24,866 nucleotides of DNA from Pseudomonadota bacterium (GTDB lineage: Bacteria; Pseudomonadota; Alphaproteobacteria; Rhizobiales; Hyphomicrobiaceae): the NCBI GenBank assembly GCA_023410905.1, contig JAEYPL010000293.1, forward strand, positions 1 through 24,866. Reading direction: 5' to 3'. Shown one piece after another: positions 22,207 through 24,866 of this stretch. A program made the position numbers and the translations under genes. The notes beneath the pieces were generated by a model, which saw only the letters and a program-made list of their open reading frames with translations, did no database searches and was not told where the DNA came from. Every line of letters begins with the position of its first letter. Positions within the stretch are counted from its first letter, which is position 1.

Positions 22207-22919
22207 CGCTCGCGAGCAGCCTCGCCCGCCGGGAACCCCTGCCCGACAATGCCCCCCACGTGCTGCTCGTCGACGACGACCAGCGCATTCGCGAACTGCT
22301 CGGCCGCTATCTGCAGGACAGCGGTTTTCGCGTGACGACTGCACAGGACACACTCACGGCACGCGCTGCCATGCGCGGCCTCGCCTTCGACCTCGTCATT
22401 CTCGACGTCATGATGCCGGGCGAAAGCGGCCTCGATCTCGCACGCGACCTCAAGAGCATCTCGCCGATACCGATCTGCATGCTGACCGCGCGGGCCGAGC
22501 CGGAGAACCGCGTGGAAGGCCTCGAAGCCGGTGTGGACGACTACGTGACGAAGCCCTTCGAGCCACGCGAGCTCGTCCTGCGCCTCAACAACATCATGCG
22601 GCGCGGCCGGATCGGGCACGAGCCACGCGACGAGATCCGCATGGGCGACTACGCGTTCAGCGTCGAGCGCGGAGAGTTGCGGCGCGGCGAGGAAACGATC
22701 AAGCTCACCGAGCGCGAACGTGACCTCCTGCGCCTTTTCGCCTCGCGGCCCGGTTCCCCCATTGCCCGCCACGAGCTCGCGAGCGATGAATCGACCGGCA
22801 GCGAGCGGGCGATCGACGTCCAGATCAATCGGCTCAGGCGCAAGATCGAGCTGGACCCCTCGAACCCGGTCTATCTCCAGACGGTACGGGGCAAGGGCTA
22901 CATCCTCTATATCGACTGA
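22203..22919 (+). CDS. OmpR-family response regulator, PetR-like
   Basis: This 238-aa two-component regulator has a receiver domain (residues 18-135) with the acidic pair DDD at 24-26, phospho-acceptor Asp68 in VILDVMMPGESG, Thr in ICMLTARAE and Lys117 in YVTKPFEPREL. The C-terminal OmpR/PhoB winged helix (about 150-238) includes IKLTERERDLLRLFASRPG, the recognition helix ERAIDVQINRLRRKIE and the closing TVRGKGYIL. All phosphorylation residues are present. It overlaps the MarR gene by 4 nt and is followed after 62 bp by a histidine kinase, its probable partner. Confidence 0.93.
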   Translation: MTLASSLARREPLPDNAPHVLLVDDDQRIRELLGRYLQDSGFRVTTAQDTLTARAAMRGLAFDLVILDVMMPGESGLDLARDLKSISPIPICMLTARAEPENRVEGLEAGVDDYVTKPFEPRELVLRLNNIMRRGRIGHEPRDEIRMGDYAFSVERGELRRGEETIKLTERERDLLRLFASRPGSPIARHELASDESTGSERAIDVQINRLRRKIELDPSNPVYLQTVRGKGYILYID

Positions 22920-22941
22920 GGATCCCCTACATCGATTGAGG
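22907..22941 (+). repeat. Short tandem duplication at the end of the response regulator gene
   Basis: CTATATCGACTGAGG (22907-22921), which includes the stop codon, is repeated 20 bp later as CTACATCGATTGAGG (22927-22941), 13 of 15 bases identical. It looks like an old duplication of the 3' end, leaving a second in-line TGA. Confidence 0.6.
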
Positions 22942-22981
22942 CATAGGCCGGCCCGCACGCCGGCACGGAGAGACGGGATCA

Positions 22982-24418
22982 ATGGTTGCGGCGCGGGACT
23001 CGGTTGGCGAACTGGAGCTGCCTCCTGCCCGGCGAAGCTGGTGGCGGCGGCTCAAGCTCCTACGCTGGCGTGCCGGTTGGAGCCGCATCGCCGCTTTCTT
23101 TGCCGAACTCGCGCCGAAGGGCCTCTATGCCCGCACGCTCATCATCATCATCACGCCGATCGTGCTCCTCGAAAGCGTCGTCGCTTTCACCTTCATGGAG
23201 CGGCACTGGCAGGCGGTCACACGACGCCTCTCCGAGGCAACGGCGCGCGACATCGCGGCGATGATCGAGGTCTACTCCAGCTTCTCGATTGCCGACGATC
23301 CCGAGAAGCTCGTCAACATGGCGCGCGAGAAGGTCGGGATCTCCATGCAGATCCTGCCGCCGGACGATCTGCCCAAGGCGCAGCCCAAGCCGTTCTTCGC
23401 CCTTCTCGACCGCACGCTCTCGGACGAGATTCGCAAGCACGTCGCCCTGCCTTTCTGGATCGATACCGTCGGCGAGTCACGCCATGTGGAGATACGCGTC
23501 AAGCACCCCAAAGCCGTGCTCCGCTTCATTGCGACGCGCAACCAGACCTATGCCTCCAACTCGCACATCTTCCTGCTGTGGATGGTCGGCACGTCGGTCG
23601 TCCTGCTGACCGTCGCCATTCTCTTCATGCGCAATCAGATCCGGCCCATTCTGCGTCTCGCGGAGGCCGCCGATGCGTTCGGCAAAGGACGGCGCACCGT
23701 TGGCGATGACTTCCGCGTGCGAGGCGCGCGCGAGGTGCGGCAGGCGGCCCAGGCTTTCGTCGAGATGCGCGAGCGCATTGTCCAGCATGTCGATCAGCGC
23801 ACGACCATGCTCGCGGGCGTCAGCCATGACCTCAGAACCGTGCTCACGCGCTTCAAGCTGCAGCTCGCCTTCCTCGGCGACGGCCCCGAGATTACGGCGC
23901 TCCGTGCCGACGTCAACGAGATGCAGCACATGCTCGAGGACTACCTCGCCTTTGCCAAAGGCGACGGCGGCGAGCAGGCAACGCCCACCAATGTCCGCCA
24001 GCTTCTCGAGGAGGTTTACGTCGACGCGCAGCACTTCGGCGTGCCGATCGATCTCAGACTGCGCCGGCGCCCGACGGACCTCGTGCTCGAGCTCAAGCGC
24101 AATGCCTTCAAGCGCGCCGTGACCAATCTCGTCTCCAATGCCGCGCGCTTCGGCAATCGCATCGTCGTGCGCGCCGCCACCGACCGGCAGTGGTTGCGCA
24201 TCGAAGTGGATGACGACGGCCCCGGCATTCCGGCAGTCGAGCGCGAGAATGTGTTCAAGCCCTTCTACCGGCTCGACCACGCGCGCAACGAGGGGGCGGG
24301 CAACTCCGGCCTCGGTCTCGCCATCGCGCGCGACATCGCGCGGAGCCACGGCGGCGACGTGGCGCTCGATACGAGCACAATGGGCGGCTTACGCGCGATC
24401 ATCCGCGTACCGCTCTAA
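22982..24418 (+). CDS. Sensor histidine kinase, EnvZ-like
   Basis: This 478-aa inner-membrane kinase has a basic N-terminus, TM1 (about 52-72, TLIIIITPIVLLESVVAFTF), a periplasmic sensor of about 120 residues, TM2 (196-216) and a HAMP linker beginning RNQIRPILRLAEAADAFG. The H-box is SHDLRTVLTRFKLQL with phospho-acceptor His282; the usual Pro after Thr is Val. The ATPase domain carries the N-box NLVSNAARFG, G1 box DDGPGIP (411-417), F-box FKPFYRLD and G2 box GNSGLGLAIA, so it should be active. GGAGAG lies about 10 nt before the ATG. It sits directly behind the PetR-like regulator, its likely phosphorylation partner. The signal sensed is unknown. Confidence 0.93.
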   Translation: MVAARDSVGELELPPARRSWWRRLKLLRWRAGWSRIAAFFAELAPKGLYARTLIIIITPIVLLESVVAFTFMERHWQAVTRRLSEATARDIAAMIEVYSSFSIADDPEKLVNMAREKVGISMQILPPDDLPKAQPKPFFALLDRTLSDEIRKHVALPFWIDTVGESRHVEIRVKHPKAVLRFIATRNQTYASNSHIFLLWMVGTSVVLLTVAILFMRNQIRPILRLAEAADAFGKGRRTVGDDFRVRGAREVRQAAQAFVEMRERIVQHVDQRTTMLAGVSHDLRTVLTRFKLQLAFLGDGPEITALRADVNEMQHMLEDYLAFAKGDGGEQATPTNVRQLLEEVYVDAQHFGVPIDLRLRRRPTDLVLELKRNAFKRAVTNLVSNAARFGNRIVVRAATDRQWLRIEVDDDGPGIPAVERENVFKPFYRLDHARNEGAGNSGLGLAIARDIARSHGGDVALDTSTMGGLRAIIRVPL

Positions 24419-24570
24419 TTCGCCATGCGGCAACAAAGTGTTCGCCATCTTAATGCCTGTAAATAATCGAGATTCTGGCCATTAACTATCGAATCGTGCG
24501 CCCAAGGATGATATGCTCCGCCTCGTTGGGGAAGATGAACAAAAACCCTACGACACTGGAGGTTCTTGGA
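24419..24570. promoter_or_regulatory. Spacer before the secreted-protein gene
   Basis: The sequence is visibly more AT-rich than its surroundings. TATGCT (24512-24517) is a weak -10 candidate without a good -35. GGAGG (24557-24561) is the ribosome-binding site for the ATG at 24571. No terminator for the kinase gene is evident. Confidence 0.35.
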
Positions 24571-24846
24571 ATGCGAAAACTGATGATGGCGTGCCTTTTC
24601 GGCCTGCTGCCCGTGATGGGCGTGGCCACCGCCGGATCCGCGTCTGCCGCGGCACCTGGCAACATGACGATTCTGGATAAGCTGGCCACGACCAGCCCCG
24701 TCGTCGATCAGGTCCGCTATCACCGCAGCTATCGCCGGGGCTACCGCTGCTATCGCGTGTGCACACGGCGGAACTATCGCGGCCGCTGCGTCCGCACTGC
24801 TGAGCGCTGCTATCGCCCAGTCCGTCGCCACTATCGCCGTTGGTAG
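24571..24846 (+). CDS. Small secreted Arg/Tyr/Cys-rich protein
   Basis: This 91-aa protein has a signal peptide (KLMMACLFGLLPVMGVATAG followed by SASAAA, likely cut near residues 26-28), a short neutral stretch, and a strongly basic tail. Residues 49-91 contain 17 Arg, 7 Tyr and 4 Cys (60, 64, 73, 80) in 43 positions, with RGYRCYRVC and RGRCVRTAERC as the core. Two disulfides are possible after export. I recognise no family; small exported basic proteins of this kind are common hypothetical genes in Hyphomicrobiales. The ATG at 24571 has GGAGG 9 nt upstream; a longer frame from 24496 would place residues before the signal peptide and is rejected. It follows the kinase gene by 152 bp. Confidence 0.78.
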   Translation: MRKLMMACLFGLLPVMGVATAGSASAAAPGNMTILDKLATTSPVVDQVRYHRSYRRGYRCYRVCTRRNYRGRCVRTAERCYRPVRRHYRRW

Positions 24847-24866
24847 TCGGCCTCGAAAGCCGGGCC

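Overview
The window is GC-rich chromosomal DNA with dense genes, short spacers and ATGA/TGATG overlaps. It looks alphaproteobacterial, most likely Hyphomicrobiales (Rhizobiales). The main support is the order tlpA / argH - small LptM-type lipoprotein - lysA - TIGR02302 membrane protein, typical of that order, together with an ilvE / MarR / PetR-type regulator block, a phasin-like gene and a DUF1398 gene. I cannot name a genus. I see no phage, transposase, plasmid, CRISPR or toxin genes; the only mobile-looking material is small palindromic intergenic repeats.

Layout. 1-61: 5' part of a tRNA-Leu(CAA) on the minus strand. 114-1455 (minus): a three-gene, translationally coupled operon for a cobalt-type nitrile hydratase/thiocyanate hydrolase-like enzyme whose beta chain is split into two genes and whose metal-binding chain starts with a His/Asp tail. 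1610-2633 (plus): YqaA/DedA-type membrane protein and a RidA-family protein lacking the usual catalytic Arg. 2735-4819 (minus): ADP-forming acyl-CoA synthetase. Divergent from it, 4910-7244 (plus): methyltransferase, APH(6)/Hur-type kinase, DUF6714-like protein and a tiny membrane protein. 7250-8148 (minus): DUF1398 protein and a MarR regulator with a perfect palindromic operator over its promoter. 8314-10863 (plus): SDR dehydrogenase, PNPOx-like flavoprotein and D-2-hydroxyacid dehydrogenase, facing an isochorismatase-type cysteine hydrolase (11000-11677, minus). 11915-12643 (minus): TlpA. 12695-15755 (plus): argH, lptM, lysA. 15897-16544: RibD/DHFR-like reductase. 16813-19461: TIGR02302 protein with a collagen-like Gly-Gln-Gln/Arg tract. 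19824-20264 (minus): phasin-like protein. 20437-21312 (minus): ilvE. 21625-24418 (plus): MarR (PetP-like), PetR-like response regulator and histidine kinase. 24571-24846: small secreted Arg/Tyr/Cys-rich protein.

How the genes fit together. Most of the right half is housekeeping: arginine, lysine and branched-chain amino-acid metabolism, envelope disulfide chemistry, and a conserved regulatory trio. The accessory interest lies in the left half: the split nitrile hydratase operon, a MarR-headed region beside a set of oxidoreductases that could form a catabolic cassette, and the kinase/methyltransferase pair. Three families of hairpin-rich intergenic repeats sit mainly at gene 3' ends; in one case the repeat itself supplies the stop codon of the neighbouring gene.

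Functions rest on recognisable motifs and family resemblance read by eye; no searches or structure predictions were run.
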